A stretch of 64,000 nucleotides of DNA from the NCBI GenBank assembly GCA_964501365.1, contig CAZCST010000032.1:90563-154562 (forward strand). Direction: 5' to 3'. The notes beneath the pieces were generated by a model. The model made no database searches, had not been told where the DNA came from, and saw only the letters and a list, made by a program, of their open reading frames with translations. The position numbers were made by a program, and so were the translations under genes. This stretch comes from CAZAMB01 sp964501365. GTDB lineage: Bacteria > Planctomycetota > Phycisphaerae > UBA1845. Within the stretch, counting starts at the first letter, position 1; every line of letters begins with the position of its first letter. Of the stretch, positions 45,101 through 52,789 are shown one piece after another.

Positions 45101-45395
45101 GCAGGCCAAACGCATCAAACCCCATCGGATGCAGCACGTTGAACCCGCGCATCCGCTTGTATCGTGCAATGATATCCGTCGCGCAGTACCCCAGCGGATG
45201 CCCGACGTGCAGCCCCGCCCCGCTGGGATAGGGGAACATGTCGAGCACGTAGAATTTATCTTTGGACTGATCAAACCCAGGGTCACCCGGGTTGGCGGTT
45301 CGAAATGTCTGCTTGTCCTGCCAGACCTTCTGCCATTTGGCCTCAATCGCGGCGAAATCGTACCGGCCCTTCTTCTCTTCCCGTTCGTAGCTCAT
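42144..45395 (-). CDS. leuS: Leucyl-tRNA synthetase with in-frame repeat insertions
   Basis: A class I synthetase charging tRNA-Leu, 1,083 residues from the ATG at 45395 versus ~860 in E. coli. The HIGH motif is HVGH (63-66) and KMSKS is at ~854. The editing domain has TTRPDTLFG and the Asp of SDTRDFEF. Extra length comes from three sources: an insertion of THKRQQGGPHPDPLPRGEGE type near residue 205, a second near residue 370 (SSKFKVQSSK... TPTLSLEGRGED) in the editing domain's N-terminal hairpin, and a longer helical insert later (EWIAEQVEAQAARVEP...). The first two come from dispersed DNA repeats found elsewhere. All catalytic motifs look intact, so the enzyme is presumably active. Confidence 0.95.
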   Translation of the reverse strand: MSYEREEKKGRYDFAAIEAKWQKVWQDKQTFRTANPGDPGFDQSKDKFYVLDMFPYPSGAGLHVGHPLGYCATDIIARYKRMRGFNVLHPMGFDAFGLPAEQYAIETNVHPAVTTRKNIEQYRRQLRMFGFSYDWSREISTCEPEYYRWTQWMFARMFESWYDEECQWVALDGGTLRGRARPIGELVEELESGTRVVDENWGTHKRQQGGPHPDPLPRGEGEHGASGGPLRMWGSLSAAEKRRVLDGHRLAYMDEIPVNWCPALGTVLSNEEVDSEGRSERGGHPVYRRPLKQWILRITKYADRLLTDLEGLDWPEPIKLMQRNWVGKSTGAEVVFPLADSWHIDDGQWVRAESSKFKVQSSKNERQSESDARSQSDNSTRTPTLSLEGRGEDAIRIYTTRPDTLFGATYMVLAPEHPMVERITKPEQRAAVAKYVEGARNKSDMARTAESKDKTGVFTGCYAINPVNGKKIPIWVADYVLMGYGTGAIMAVPGSDTRDFEFACAFELPIVAVVGPTAEWIAEQVEAQAARVEPAAEAGFARLRAEAPELGEAIEEHRRASKGLGAKTVAVLSEQAGLQRLMEHYVKHPKSWRAAYTDEGVAVNSPGEGPHASVPGGICHLNGLTTQGAKSKITKWLEDTGVGRARVNYKLRDWLFSRQRYWGEPFPVLHGEDGGTVVVADEGLPVTLPEMEDFRPTASSADSASIPAPPLSRAKDWMKVRRDGHEFVRDANSMPQWAGSCWYYLRFIDPHNDAEFCASEAERYWMPVDLYVGGAEHAVLHLLYARFWHKVLFDLGKVSTREPFQKLFNQGMIQGFAFRDKRGLIVGPDVVQERGENDFVMADGGEPVTRIVAKMSKSLKNVVNPDVVIGEYGADTFRLYEMYMGPLDASKPWNTRDVPGLFKLCQRIWRLIVNEETGQLSAALTDDAPDADSLRALHKLIQKVTTEIEQLKLNTSIAAIFDFVNTLTPMERRSRAVLEPFVLVIAPFVPHLAEELWSRLGHRESLAYGEWPQYDEALACDDAVEIAVQICGKIKSRVMVAPDADDKALQDAAMADEKVQAAIAGKPVKKVIVVKGRLVNIIV
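44223..44253 (-). repeat. Hairpin repeat inside leuS, copy a
   Basis: CCCTCTCCC-ttcca-GGGAGAGGG then TCGGGGTG. It is translated as RTPTLSLEGRG on the minus strand, a different frame from copy b at 44734. Confidence 0.85.
44309..44339 (-). repeat. Period-7 repeat inside leuS
   Basis: Four heptamers of AAGTTCA/AAATTCA type on the minus strand, encoding SSKFKVQSSK in the editing domain insert next to copy a of the hairpin repeat. Confidence 0.85.
44734..44762 (-). repeat. Hairpin repeat inside leuS, copy b
   Basis: CCCTCTCCC-ctt-GGGAGAGGG then TCGGGGTG, same orientation as copy a ~500 bp away. It is translated as HPDPLPRGEGE. Confidence 0.85.
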
Positions 45396-45460
45396 CGTGC
45401 CCATCATAATCCGAACCCGAATCGCCAGCGACGGGCGGTTTCGCGCTCGGCGACATTGGT

Positions 45461-45560
45461 GCCCCAACGGGGCAGCGGCTCAAAGCCCAGGGTTGACCGC
45501 GCAGCGGGCTACCCTAGGTCACCGTCCCATTTTCATTCCAACGCCATCGGCGTTGCGGCC
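45461..45560 (+). repeat. ~100-bp dispersed element, copy 1
   Basis: Starts GCCCCAACGGGGC and contains GTTGACCGCGCAGCGGGCTA, ending AACGCCATCGGCGTTG. It is a close relative of 46878-46974. Terminal GCCCCAACGGGGC and CAACGCCATCGGCGTTG both form small hairpins. It sits upstream of leuS. Confidence 0.8.
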
Positions 45561-45561
45561 T

Positions 45562-45678
45562 AATCTGCAATTCTCAAATTCCAAATCTGCAATCCCAATC
45601 TGGCAGTAGGTTTCGCCTCACCTTACGCCCACTCTTATATTCTCTGTGCCCTCTGTGCCCTCTGTGTACTCTGTGGTT
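45562..45678 (+). repeat. Period-7 and period-9 tracts upstream of hydrolase
   Basis: Six heptamers at 45562-45603 (AATCTGC, AATTCTC, AAATTCC, AAATCTG, CAATCCC, AATCTGG), then four nonamers at 45643-45678 (TCTGTGCCC twice, TCTGTGTAC, TCTGTGGTT). The whole 45396-45721 gap between leuS and the hydrolase consists mostly of repeats. Confidence 0.75.
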
Positions 45679-45721
45679 AGCCGCGTTTCGGCGTTTCCGC
45701 ATTTACAAGCAAACTTTCTCC

Positions 45722-46588
45722 ATGTCGGTTACCATGTGCAATTCAATGACAAAGCGATTCCTTCAAATCCCCAAATTCCGCCGATTGCTCGCGCTCACTG
45801 TTGGCTCTTACGTCATCGTCGTGATAATCGTGGGTGTGTTTCAAACCGGGTTCATCTATTTTCCATCGAAAGTGCTCGAAGCCACCCCCGCCAGCATAGG
45901 GATGGATTTCGACGACATAGCGCTGACTACCCAGGACGGCGTGAAAATCTCGGCATGGTTCGTGCCGCATCCAGACGCGCGCGGAACGATCCTCTATTTC
46001 CACGGCAACGCGGGAAACAACGGCGACCGCGTCGAGACGCTCCGCACCCTCCACTTGCTTCATTACAACGTGATGATCGTCGACTACCGCGGCTTCGGAA
46101 AAAGCGAAGGCAGTCCCTCCGAGTCCGGAACATACATGGACGCGCTCGCGGCCTGGGATCACCTCGTCCAAACCCGCAACATTCCGGCCGGGTCGATTGC
46201 CATCATGGGCGAATCGCTCGGCGGAGCGGTGGCCATCGACCTCGCCTCACGCCACCGGCCCGGCGCACTTGTTGTGCAATCGACCTTCACCCGCATGGCC
46301 GACATAGCCACCATGCATTATCCGTTCCTGCCGGTCCGCTGGCTCCTGCGTCACCACTACATTTCCATCGACAAGGTAGGCCGCATCGCCTGCCCCAAGC
46401 TCTTCATCCACTCCACCGGCGACACCCTCATCCCCCTCGCCAATGGCCAGGCCCTCTACGCCGCCGCTGCCGAGCCAAAACAATTCCTGCAAACCCCCGG
46501 CGAACACAACGAAGGCGGATTCATGTACTCGCAGGAGTACACCGCAAAACTCAAGGAATTCCTCGACTCCGTGTTGCCAAACCCTTGA
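45722..46588 (+). CDS. Membrane-anchored alpha/beta hydrolase (BEM46/ABHD13-like)
   Basis: 288 residues. An N-terminal membrane helix (LALTVGSYVIVVIIVGVF) precedes a serine-hydrolase domain. It contains ILYFHGNAGNNGDR (oxyanion region), MIVDYRGFGKSEGSPSE, the nucleophile elbow IMGESLGGAVAID, IHSTGDTLIP with the Asp, and EHNEGG with the His. The architecture matches ABHD13/BEM46-type proteins, for which lipid or acyl-protein substrates are suspected. In-frame ATGs at 45734 and 45746 could also be used. A dispersed ~100-bp element lies on each side of the gene. Confidence 0.88.
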   Translation: MSVTMCNSMTKRFLQIPKFRRLLALTVGSYVIVVIIVGVFQTGFIYFPSKVLEATPASIGMDFDDIALTTQDGVKISAWFVPHPDARGTILYFHGNAGNNGDRVETLRTLHLLHYNVMIVDYRGFGKSEGSPSESGTYMDALAAWDHLVQTRNIPAGSIAIMGESLGGAVAIDLASRHRPGALVVQSTFTRMADIATMHYPFLPVRWLLRHHYISIDKVGRIACPKLFIHSTGDTLIPLANGQALYAAAAEPKQFLQTPGEHNEGGFMYSQEYTAKLKEFLDSVLPNP

Positions 46589-47094
46589 TCTCTTTGCCCC
46601 TTCAACTCTCGAACTTTTGAATGCTTGATCCCTCTAAATCTTGAACTCATTATTCTCAACCCCTTCTGAAATCTGAAATTTCAAATATGAAATCGCTTTT
46701 CCAATAGTCCGATCCTGAGCGCCAGCGAAGGACGGTCCATCAGTACCGCAACCGCGAGGCAGCGGTGTTGGTTCTCGCCCGCCCTTGCTCCCGTCCGAAC
46801 CCGGAGCACCAGTTGGACCCGTATCGCTGCAATTGAAGAGGTGGGCCTGCCGGGCGAGGGTCCATTTGCCTTTCATTGCCCCAACGGGGCTATGGCCCAA
46901 AGCCCATGGTTGACCGCGCAGCGGGCTACCCTGGGTCGCCGCCCCATTCCCCCCCAACGCCATCGGCGTTGCGACACTTTTTCGCCGCATCTCCTGGTCC
47001 GTCGTTTGAAGAAAATCCGAAACGGCATTTGCTTTTACGCGATATACTGTCAGTAATGTGTATATGGCCGCAGCGCAAACCGGAGGCTAATAGC
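46589..47094. other. Gene-free region rich in repeats
   Basis: Contains four heptamers at 46665-46692 (TCTGAAA twice, TTTCAAA, TATGAAA) and the ~100-bp dispersed element at 46878-46974. An open frame starts at 46876 but its first 73 codons are the element itself, so the real start of the next gene is taken as 47095. Confidence 0.75.
46878..46974 (+). repeat. ~100-bp dispersed element, copy 2
   Basis: Same orientation as 45461-45560. Both contain GTTGACCGCGCAGCGGGCTA and end in AACGCCATCGGCGTTG, with a short variable middle. Together the copies flank the hydrolase gene. Confidence 0.8.
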
Positions 47095-48729
47095 ATGTCG
47101 AGCGGTCTCAAAGCGGGCCGAGTGATCTGTTCATCCACTTTTTCAATCCTGGTATTTCACGCGATCGCTTCAGGACAATTTCCTTGCATAACCGAGCCGT
47201 GCGGAGATTCCGCTTACGCTTCGTGCGATGATGACAATCCATGCACCATCGATACATGCGTGCGCGTTGGCGATTGCAGATTTGAATGCGTCCACGAGAG
47301 CACGCCCAACGGAAGTCCATGCACTGATGGCGACACCTGCACCGAACCGGACGGCTGTTACGGCGGTTACTGCGTTGGCCTGATGTGCGCCGGCCCCTGC
47401 TGCAATGGTCACTGCTGCAAAATCGGCGAAGAGTGCTGCAACGATGTTTGCTGTCCGTTTGAGGATTGCTGCGACCAGACGTGCCTTAACGCATCAGCTC
47501 TCCGCTCCAAAATGATCGACGATGACGACGGACTCCCGCACTGGCCCAAGGTTCAGGCCCAAATGGTAGAGAAAGCCATCGGTCTGGCCGATGCGGCCTT
47601 TCTTGTCAACGTCGAGTTTCTTGATCGGCACAGGATAACAGACAATCGCGTGAAAGCAGCCGCTCGGCTGGTGGCCGTGCGCTCGATTTGGGGCAGATTG
47701 CCTTTCGCCACGCTCGAGCTACCGCCAAGAACATTTCCGCAGGACTGGTACAAGACTAACCCTTGGGACCTCGAAGTCCCATCGCGACCGATCATACTGC
47801 TTTCCTGCGGGAAGGGGGACAATCTCAAGATCCTCCATGTGATCAACGCAGAGGGCATGGACGAATTGCCGCCCATTGAGCACTTGAAGGTGATTCGCGA
47901 ATGGGAGCGCGAAGACAACACCTCAAGTTTTCGCAAGCGTCTGATCGAAGCCGTTGACGATCCACAAAGTAGCCAATTGCTCTGGTCGTATGCCCTGCGG
48001 CGGCTCTATTTCCTCGCCCAAGACACTGGAGATCGATTTGATCGAAAGACGTTATTTTCCTTCGAACAGCGAGAGCGGATGCTCGCCAGAATACGACAGT
48101 GTGCCAGAAATCCGATTCACAGCACTCACCGCACCGCCCCGGATGATTGCCTGCGTGTGAACGCCGCAGTGGAATTTCTTTTTGGGGAGCCTGCTCTATT
48201 CGGGAATGACACATATCAACCGATCGGATCGGTGGAGCAGGCGATACGCATGGGTGATGCAGCGTTTTCTGGAACCTTTGAATGGTATGACGTTAAGTAT
48301 CCAAACGAGAACGGAATAGAAGCTTGGGGTCGCATTTATCCAAGGGAGTCGATCTGGGGTCGCTTTCCGGCGCATCCGCTGTACGTTGGCTGCCAGTACT
48401 TTTTGCGGTTTGGAGGTAGCCGTGTGGGTACAGTATGGGACGGCGTGATGCCGGTTCGAGGGGGAGCGCGTATTCCGGTACTCTTGTTTTCCCGAGGTAC
48501 GGCGTCCGATCTCGAAATCCTGTTTGTCATTGCCCCGGTTGGCACGACGCCCACTCCAACAATCCAAGACTTGCTAATAATTCAAGACTTCGAGTCTCAT
48601 GCGGACGCTGACGAATTTCGCGAGCGGCTAATCCAAACTGTATTCAATCCTCACAGTTCCGAATTTCTTTGGAAATATGCTTTGCGGCGACTATACCGGG
48701 AATTGGAAAATGGCTCGGATCGCCGATAG
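47095..48729 (+). CDS. Exported protein with Cys-rich N-terminus and duplicated domain
   Basis: 544 residues from the ATG at 47095, with GGAGG nine bases upstream. A signal-like N-terminus (VICSSTFSILVFHAIASG) leads to ~110 residues of dense Cys motifs (CDDDNPCTIDTCVRVGDC, CCNGHCCKIGEECCNDVCC) related to the Cys repeats in the 26-29 kb gene. Two related ~170-residue domains follow: one has VEKAIGLADAAFL, VRSIWGRLPF, IILLSCGKGD and SSQLLWSYALRRLYF, and the other has VEQAIRMGDAAFS, RESIWGRFPA, VLLFSRGTAS and SSEFLWKYALRRLYR. No known family. Likely secreted or surface-linked. Confidence 0.78.
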   Translation: MSSGLKAGRVICSSTFSILVFHAIASGQFPCITEPCGDSAYASCDDDNPCTIDTCVRVGDCRFECVHESTPNGSPCTDGDTCTEPDGCYGGYCVGLMCAGPCCNGHCCKIGEECCNDVCCPFEDCCDQTCLNASALRSKMIDDDDGLPHWPKVQAQMVEKAIGLADAAFLVNVEFLDRHRITDNRVKAAARLVAVRSIWGRLPFATLELPPRTFPQDWYKTNPWDLEVPSRPIILLSCGKGDNLKILHVINAEGMDELPPIEHLKVIREWEREDNTSSFRKRLIEAVDDPQSSQLLWSYALRRLYFLAQDTGDRFDRKTLFSFEQRERMLARIRQCARNPIHSTHRTAPDDCLRVNAAVEFLFGEPALFGNDTYQPIGSVEQAIRMGDAAFSGTFEWYDVKYPNENGIEAWGRIYPRESIWGRFPAHPLYVGCQYFLRFGGSRVGTVWDGVMPVRGGARIPVLLFSRGTASDLEILFVIAPVGTTPTPTIQDLLIIQDFESHADADEFRERLIQTVFNPHSSEFLWKYALRRLYRELENGSDRR

Positions 48730-49192
48730 GAATGGAGTTCGATTCCCCTGCCCGGACACAGTCATCAATTTTCCCATTTCCCTGATCGCAATTCCCCAGG
48801 AAAATGCGCGCGCTGCGCATGTTATCAAACATGATGCGCAGACGGGGCCGACCCAACTCATCGCATGAGTATCCCACACTCGAGCGCAGCCCCGCGCCTA
48901 CCCCTTCGCCGCGCCTTCCTGCTGCCTGCTTGGCGTGTTGTCCTGTTGCCTGTTTGCCTCTCCGATCCCCGTTTCCAGCCAGAAAACGCGGTTTTCCCCC
49001 CTTCCCCACACAACATCAAAAAATGACGGAGCGAACCCATCTTTCAGCCCCCTTCAACTCCCCCCCGATCAGCACCGCGACCGTCAGGGAGCGTGGTTGG
49101 ATTCACATTCCTATCCAATGCCCCGCAAGCTACCCACGATTCTTGGACCTTTCTCATATTGCGCCTAAAATTCATCCAAACGGAGACCGCCA
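48730..49192. other. Gene-free region with period-8 tract
   Basis: Octamer-type tract at about 48913-48960 (GCC/TCC roughly every eight bases), then Pro/Ser-rich non-coding sequence. No gene, RNA or terminator recognised. It precedes a TTG-started gene. Confidence 0.6.
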
Positions 49193-50197
49193 TTGGCTGA
49201 ATCAATCGATACGTCCCAGACCGACTCGCAGACCCCGGAGTTCGACGACGGCCTGCCCGAAGGCGGGCACGCCCTGGAAGTCGCCGCCCGGGCCGGGTTT
49301 GGCCCGCTCAGCCCCCTCGCCCAGGAAGCCTGGCATGGCCGGGCCGTACCCTGCGTATCCTGTGGCCAGCTCGTCCACCGCGACGACCCAGCCTGCGAAC
49401 ACTGTGGTCAGGACCTCGCCGAGGAAATGGTGCAGAAAATGCGGCAGCACGCCGGCCCGTGGTTCGTCCTCGAACATGTCCGGCCCTTTCCCGGTGTGTC
49501 TCTCGAACGGGTGATCCGCCAGATCCGCCGCGGCCTCATCACGGAAACGTCCATCGTCCGTGGGCCCTCCAACGACTATCAATGGCGGTTCGCCGTCGAG
49601 ACGCCGGGCCTGTGCCGCTACTTCGGCAAATGCTGGTGCTGCCACGCACCGGTGACGCTCTCAGACACCTACTGCCGACACTGTCTCCATTATTTGTCCT
49701 TTGAAAAACCGCGCCCCGGCTTGCAGGTACCCGGTTCCGCCGAACCCCGACCCGCCGAATCCGCTACGAACTCGGCTCAGTCATTTGGTTCGTCCCATCA
49801 TTCCCCCCAATCAGTCGCTACCGGATCACCGGCAAGTCCCAACACAATCCCAATCGACAATCGACAATCGTCAATCGCAAATCCGCAAGTTGGCAATCGA
49901 CCATCGACAATCGTTAATCCGCCTCAGTCTCCCGACCTCGCCCGACTTTCCGCCGCCGTCCGTCAGACGCGCGTCACGCACAAAGACGCCGAATGGGATG
50001 AGCCCCAGCGCGTGGGCGGTGTAAACGTCACATGGATTGCGGGCTTGTTCATCGTTGTTTTCCTCGTGGCGCTAATCCTTATTTCGCGTGCCTACAGCGA
50101 ACGGCCCGTCAACCAGACGTCTCCCGCACTGCCGACGATGTCCGCGCCGGTCCAGTCGCCGCCAGCCCCGCCTGCCGGTTCAACAGTACATCCATGA
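49193..50197 (+). CDS. Zinc-ribbon membrane protein with repeat insertion (TTG start)
   Basis: 334 residues starting at TTG (49193), with GGAG seven bases upstream and no ATG nearby. It has a short acidic N-terminus, a zinc ribbon (CVSCGQLVHRDDPACEHCGQ), a GYF-2-like segment (VSLERVIRQIRRGLITETSIV), and a second ribbon (CWCCHAPVTLSDTYCRHCLH). A disordered stretch includes repeat-derived peptide (PIDNRQSSIANPQVGNRPS), and a membrane helix (WIAGLFIVVFLVALILI) precedes a Pro/Ser tail. Probably an envelope protein with a cytoplasmic ribbon pair; function unknown. Confidence 0.75.
   Translation: MAESIDTSQTDSQTPEFDDGLPEGGHALEVAARAGFGPLSPLAQEAWHGRAVPCVSCGQLVHRDDPACEHCGQDLAEEMVQKMRQHAGPWFVLEHVRPFPGVSLERVIRQIRRGLITETSIVRGPSNDYQWRFAVETPGLCRYFGKCWCCHAPVTLSDTYCRHCLHYLSFEKPRPGLQVPGSAEPRPAESATNSAQSFGSSHHSPQSVATGSPASPNTIPIDNRQSSIANPQVGNRPSTIVNPPQSPDLARLSAAVRQTRVTHKDAEWDEPQRVGGVNVTWIAGLFIVVFLVALILISRAYSERPVNQTSPALPTMSAPVQSPPAPPAGSTVHP
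49851..49920 (+). repeat. Period-7 repeat inside zinc-ribbon gene
   Basis: Ten heptamers, starting CAATCGA twice, CAATCGT, CAATCGC, AAATCCG, then drifting and ending TTAATCC. It encodes the IDNRQSSIANPQ-type linker peptide. Confidence 0.85.
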
Positions 50198-50218
50198 CAC
50201 GGGTCTGCCGATTCGGAC

Positions 50219-52072
50219 TTATTTCGTGAAGGGTATGCGCAGGCTGTATACGCCATCCGAGAGATGGCTTTCGAGAGCAAACCCGCACTTATGGAAGATT
50301 CGCAGCATGCCGGGATTCTGCATGAGAACTTCCGCCGTGAACCCGGCGATGCCATGGAACCGTGCCGAATCAAGGAGTGATGCCATCAGCGCCGTGCCGA
50401 TGCCCTTACCCTGCCAGTCGTCTCGAACCAGAAATGCGGCTTCCGCGAAATTGGTTTCCGGACTCTTGCGATAATGCGCGAACGCGATCATTTCGGCGTC
50501 TTCCTGGCTGCTGGTCAGGACAACGATGGCCATGTCGGATTCGTAATCCACCCTCAGCAGTTCCTGGATTTTCTCATGCGGCATGGACTTGAGCATCTGA
50601 AAGAAGCGATATCGAATCGAATCTGGCGATAGTTTGTAGAACAAGTCTCGCACCAGCGATTCATCCGTCAGTTTGAGCGGACGGAGGAACGCCTTGCTCT
50701 TATCCTTGAGTTCGATCCACTTTTCCAACTCCGGAGGATAGAGCGGTGTGCGGACCGGCCATTCGATCTGGTCATGAAGCACAAGCTTGCGTGCCTTGGC
50801 CTCGGCAAAAAGCCATGGGCGAAACTTGGGGTGAGCGATTTGAATCAGCGCCAGGGCCCGCTCTCGAATACTCTTGCCGTGCAGGTACGCAGACCCATAT
50901 TCGGTGACGACATAGTGCACGTCGCCCCGGCTGGTCACCACGCCCGCACCGGGCTTGAGGAAGGAGACGATTCGAGAAATATTTTCATTGTCGGCCGTGG
51001 AGGGAAGTACGATGATCGGCTTGCCGCCCTTCGACCGGGCCGCCCCTCGGGTAAAATCGACCTGCCCGCCGATTCCGCTGTAAAACATGGAGCCAAGCGA
51101 GTCGGCACAGACCTGCCCCGTGAGGTCCACTTCGATTGCCGCATTAATCGAAATCATCTTGTCATTCTTCGCGATATTGAACGGGTCGTTGACGTATTCC
51201 GTGGGGTGAAATTCAATGAGTGGATTGTTGTCGATAAACTCGTACAACTTTCGCGAACCCAGGACAAAGCTCGCGACAATCTTGTCGCGGTGCAAGGTCT
51301 TGGCGGAATTGTTGACCACGCCGGATTCGATCAGGGAAATCAAGCCGTCGCTGAACATCTCCGTGTGAATCCCGAGGTTCTTGAATCCCTTGAGAGAATA
51401 CAAAACGGCGTCCGGAATCGTGCCAATTCCCATTTGGAGAGTCGCCCCATCCTCAATGAGATTGGCCACCTGCTTGGCGATACCCACGGAAATGGCGTCA
51501 GGCTCTTGTGGCGCGGTTTCGACCAGAGGGCGGTTGCTGGGGACGAGGTAGGCAATGTTTCGCACGTGGATGAAGCAATCCCCCAGGGCACGCGGCATTT
51601 GTTCGTTGACTTCCGCGATGACCATTTTTGCAGATTCGGCCGCAGGCTTCACGATATCCGTCGAAACCCCGTAGCTGCAGTACCCGTGGGCATCGGGCTC
51701 GCTGATGGAGATGAGGGCCACGTCAATCACCACTCGCCCACTGCGGAACAGCGTCGCGATTTCGGAAAGGAAGATTGGCGTGTAATCCGCGCGGCCTTCA
51801 GCTACGGCCGAGCGTACGTTGGGACCAATGAAGTACGCATTATGCCGAAAGCAATCGGCAAATTTTCGATCGGCATAGGGCGCAACGCCCAGCGTAAGAA
51901 TATGGACGATTTCTGTGTCCGAAAGGTCGGAGCGTTTGCTTAACTGCTCCACCAGGCTCTGGGGTTCTCCGGCCCCGGAGCCAATGAACACACGCTGGCC
52001 ATGACGGATCGAGCGCATCGCCACCTCTGCGCTAACGATCTTGGCCTGATACGTCTCCCGCCATGAGCCCAT
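50219..52072 (-). CDS. Acetyl-CoA hydrolase/transferase fused to GNAT acetyltransferase
   Basis: 617 residues. Residues 1-~440 are a class I CoA-transferase family protein (acetyl-CoA hydrolase or 4-hydroxybutyrate CoA-transferase type) with VHILTLGVAPYADRKFADC, MGIGTIPDAVL and GDVHYVVTEYGSAYLHGKSIRER. Residues ~460-617 form a GNAT domain with VRDDWQGKGIGTALMASLL. This fusion is known in several bacteria. One half moves CoA thioesters, and the other may acetylate proteins or small molecules, perhaps using the acetyl-CoA pool set by the first. It is alone on the minus strand. No catalytic loss seen. Confidence 0.93.
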   Translation of the reverse strand: MGSWRETYQAKIVSAEVAMRSIRHGQRVFIGSGAGEPQSLVEQLSKRSDLSDTEIVHILTLGVAPYADRKFADCFRHNAYFIGPNVRSAVAEGRADYTPIFLSEIATLFRSGRVVIDVALISISEPDAHGYCSYGVSTDIVKPAAESAKMVIAEVNEQMPRALGDCFIHVRNIAYLVPSNRPLVETAPQEPDAISVGIAKQVANLIEDGATLQMGIGTIPDAVLYSLKGFKNLGIHTEMFSDGLISLIESGVVNNSAKTLHRDKIVASFVLGSRKLYEFIDNNPLIEFHPTEYVNDPFNIAKNDKMISINAAIEVDLTGQVCADSLGSMFYSGIGGQVDFTRGAARSKGGKPIIVLPSTADNENISRIVSFLKPGAGVVTSRGDVHYVVTEYGSAYLHGKSIRERALALIQIAHPKFRPWLFAEAKARKLVLHDQIEWPVRTPLYPPELEKWIELKDKSKAFLRPLKLTDESLVRDLFYKLSPDSIRYRFFQMLKSMPHEKIQELLRVDYESDMAIVVLTSSQEDAEMIAFAHYRKSPETNFAEAAFLVRDDWQGKGIGTALMASLLDSARFHGIAGFTAEVLMQNPGMLRIFHKCGFALESHLSDGVYSLRIPFTK

Positions 52073-52187
52073 TGGTCTTTGCCTCGCCCGGGGAAAGCCA
52101 CTCGTAGACTATGAATCAAGGCGGAGCGATTGGCAAGGATTGGGCTTGGCGATGGCGTTGGTTGCAATGGCGTTCCGATGCAGGGAC

Positions 52188-52221
52188 AAAAAAACGGGGC
52201 GGCCGCAAAGACCGCCCCGTT
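52188..52221 (-). terminator. Strong rho-independent terminator
   Basis: On the minus strand AACGGGGCGG / CCGCCCCGTT forms a 10-bp G+C-rich stem with a 9-base loop and then a T-run. It lies 29 bp after the stop of the 52250-52789 gene. Confidence 0.92.
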
Positions 52222-52249
52222 GGAGGAATGTACTACTTTTTCGCGTCGC

Positions 52250-52789
52250 TTAGGACGGGAAGTTGAACGTGCGACCATTGATGGTCGGCGTCGTGGCGAC
52301 GAGGAACGAGCCGTTCGAGCAGCGGGCAACGGCCTTGATCGTGCTGCGGCCGAACTTCGAGGTCAGGATCGACTTGCAGGCCGTCGGCGACGGATTGCGC
52401 GGATTGAAGTTCTTGTTCGTCGTGCGGGCCCAGCGGGCGACCTGCGCGGGGCTGCACGTCTGGACGACGGCGCCCTTGTTGATCCAGTTGGCGAACGTGT
52501 TCAGCGTGCCCGGCGTCGGACGGTTGTAGGCGCCGGTGGTGCTCTGCGCCTGGTGGCACAGCGTCTTGTACGATTGAATCTTCTGCTCAAACTTGTTGCA
52601 GCAGCTCTTGTAGGCGGTGAGGCCGCCGGTGGTGCCGCTCTTGCGGGCATGGCTCTTGCCATACTTCTTGCTCGTGCTGCCGTAGCTGGAGCCATAGCTG
52701 CTCGGGCTGCCGCCGAACGAGAAGCCAGTCCAGGAACCGTAGCTCGAACTCTTCTTATTGTTGCGTCCCTTTGTCATGCTTGTAGCCAT
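52250..52789 (-). CDS. Small basic Ser/Gly/Tyr-rich protein
   Basis: 179 residues, with AGGAG six bases before the ATG and a strong terminator, so probably well expressed. The N-terminal ~55 residues are low-complexity S/G/Y/K (SSYGSSYGSTSKKYGKS), resembling a prion-like or phase-separating segment. The C-terminal ~120 residues have Cys and many Lys, Arg and Asn (YKSCCNKFEQKIQSYKTLC), helical by look, with a Thr/Asn-rich end. It is very basic. No signal peptide. No family I recognise, but the expression signals argue it is a real and abundant protein. Confidence 0.7.
   Translation of the reverse strand: MATSMTKGRNNKKSSSYGSWTGFSFGGSPSSYGSSYGSTSKKYGKSHARKSGTTGGLTAYKSCCNKFEQKIQSYKTLCHQAQSTTGAYNRPTPGTLNTFANWINKGAVVQTCSPAQVARWARTTNKNFNPRNPSPTACKSILTSKFGRSTIKAVARCSNGSFLVATTPTINGRTFNFPS

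Noticed and set aside
46876..47094. Upstream extension of the two-domain protein gene
   Set aside because: Its first 73 codons are a dispersed repeat, and the ATG at 47095 has a strong ribosome-binding site and a signal-like N-terminus.
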